A stretch of 5,555 bases of DNA, taken from contig JAHFBD010000032.1 of assembly GCA_023250175.1 (NCBI GenBank), forward strand, positions 1 through 5,555. Direction: 5' to 3'. The position numbers and the translations under genes are program-made. Under the pieces are notes generated by a model. The model saw nothing but the letters and a program-made list of their open reading frames with translations, ran no database searches and had not been told where the DNA came from. This DNA comes from Candidatus Melainabacteria bacterium (GTDB taxonomy: Bacteria > Cyanobacteriota > Vampirovibrionia > 2-02-FULL-35-15). Shown here piece by piece: positions 4,673 to 5,555 of this stretch; position 1 is the stretch's first letter, and each line of letters opens with the position of its first letter.

Positions 4673-5555
4673 ATGGCAAAGATAGTAGTACTAACTGAAA
4701 TAAACCAAGAAAAAGATGTTACAAAGCCTTCAGTTCAGATTTTGCAAGCCGCACGACATATTGTAAATAAACTGGGGGGAGAATTAGTTAGTGTTATTTT
4801 AGGAGCAAATCTTGATGTCTCGAGAATAAAAAAACAATTAACGGTGTGTGGAATTGATAAAGTAGTATTAGTAAACAATCAAAGTTTAGAAAATTATAAT
4901 TCAGAAGTTTATACAAAATTATTTATACAAGTATTAAAAGCACATAATCCAGATTTTATTTTCGGAGTAAACTCATTGTTAGGTATGGATTTATTTCCCA
5001 GTGCTTCTTTCCACACAAACAGTGGGTTGGTTATGGATTGTACGGATATTCAGCTAGAAGGAGATATTATCTTATTAACTAAGACAATGTATTCAAATAA
5101 AGCTATAGCTAAACTAAAATTTAAAAATGAATATACTCCAAAATTAGTAACCTTCAGACCTAATACTTTAATTTCAGACTCAGTACAAGAGAAAGAGCCA
5201 GAGATTATAAGTGAAGTAGTGAATATTGATACAAGTACACTTAAACAAAAAATAAAAGAAATTGTTAAATCTAAATCCAAGGAAATATCACTTACTGAAG
5301 CAAGTTCGATTATTTCAGGTGGACGTGCAATGGGTAGCTGGGATAATTACAAGATATTATTTGATACTGCAGAAATCATAGGTGCTGCTGTTGGTGCGTC
5401 ACGTGCGGCAGTAGATTCTGGTTATGCCCCGCATAGTATGCAGGTGGGTCAAACAGGAAAAACCGTTTCACCACAATTGTATATAGCATGTGGGATCTCT
5501 GGGGCTATTCAACATTTTGCAGGCATGGGAGGCTCCAAAGTAATAGTTGCAATAA
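4673..5555 (+). CDS. etfA: Electron transfer flavoprotein alpha subunit (3' end outside window)
   Basis: This is the alpha subunit of ETF, which carries the redox-active FAD. The frame runs from ATG 4673 to the window edge without a stop, giving 294 visible residues, so about 20-30 are missing. The N-terminal domain starts MAKIVVLTEI and includes FGVNSLLGMDLFP (97-109) and the TFRPN turn (160-164). The FAD domain is unmistakable: SGGRAMGS (215-222), GAAVGASRAAVDSGY (237-251), QVGQTGKTVSP (257-267), LYIACGISGAIQHFAGM (269-285) and KVIVAI at the edge. SGGRAM replaces the commoner SGGRG. No Shine-Dalgarno sequence precedes the ATG. The start is chosen because MAKIVVLTE matches the family N-terminus. 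It pairs with etfB, but that gene lies on the opposite strand, so the usual co-directional etfBA operon is absent. The two must be balanced by separate transcripts. Confidence 0.95.
   Translation, partial: MAKIVVLTEINQEKDVTKPSVQILQAARHIVNKLGGELVSVILGANLDVSRIKKQLTVCGIDKVVLVNNQSLENYNSEVYTKLFIQVLKAHNPDFIFGVNSLLGMDLFPSASFHTNSGLVMDCTDIQLEGDIILLTKTMYSNKAIAKLKFKNEYTPKLVTFRPNTLISDSVQEKEPEIISEVVNIDTSTLKQKIKEIVKSKSKEISLTEASSIISGGRAMGSWDNYKILFDTAEIIGAAVGASRAAVDSGYAPHSMQVGQTGKTVSPQLYIACGISGAIQHFAGMGGSKVIVAI

Noticed and set aside
4494..4685. 63-codon plus-strand open frame between etfB and etfA
   Set aside because: It overlaps the start of etfB and runs antisense to the better-supported small membrane ORF. 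It has no ribosome site and overlaps the etfA start out of frame.
5050..5280. Minus-strand hydrophobic open frame inside etfA
   Set aside because: It is antisense to conserved EtfA sequence. The hydrophobic look comes from the complement of Lys/Glu-rich codons.

Overview
This is a low-GC bacterial chromosomal window (roughly one third G+C by eye). It shows no phage, transposase, plasmid, rRNA/tRNA or CRISPR signal. An apolipoprotein N-acyltransferase (Lnt) and an exported DUF192 protein point to a diderm (Gram-negative-type) bacterium that makes triacylated lipoproteins. Paired electron-transfer-flavoprotein genes point to flavin-based electron transfer. Shine-Dalgarno sequences are weak or absent before most starts. 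The lineage cannot be fixed from this window. An AT-rich anaerobic or fermentative diderm, for example a non-photosynthetic relative of cyanobacteria, would fit, but that is a guess.

Layout. (1) 1-461, + strand: the C-terminal third of lnt, cut by the left edge and ending before the usual last membrane helix. (2) 549-1007 and 1027-1428, + strand: two tandem DUF192 paralogues, the first with a signal peptide and the second without. (3) 1462-2946, + strand: a fused NAD(P)HX epimerase/dehydratase (nnr). (4) 2975-3508, + strand: a Nudix hydrolase of the ADP-ribose pyrophosphatase type. Genes 549-3508 are closely spaced and co-directional, probably one transcript, possibly including lnt. (5) 3509-3737: the convergent gap between the Nudix gene and etfB. 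It is filled by two complete copies (114 and 112 bp) of a tandem repeat; a third, 21-bp partial copy is the 3' end of etfB itself. Each full unit carries two hairpins whose arms differ between copies by compensatory changes. (6) 3738-4520, - strand: etfB, preceded at 4523-4666 by an unannotated 47-codon single-helix membrane ORF on the same strand. (7) 4673-5555, + strand: etfA, cut by the right edge, diverging from the small ORF and etfB.

How it fits together. Nnr and the Nudix hydrolase are both housekeeping enzymes that deal with damaged or spent nicotinamide/nucleotide metabolites. EtfA and EtfB form a heterodimeric FAD/AMP flavoprotein that moves electrons between dehydrogenases and a quinone or other acceptor. 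Their genes are normally adjacent and co-directional (etfBA). Here they are divergent, with a tiny membrane-protein ORF between them.

The parts that most deserve a second look are the double-hairpin tandem repeat at 3511-3757 and the etfB-coupled small membrane ORF with its crowded divergent promoter region.
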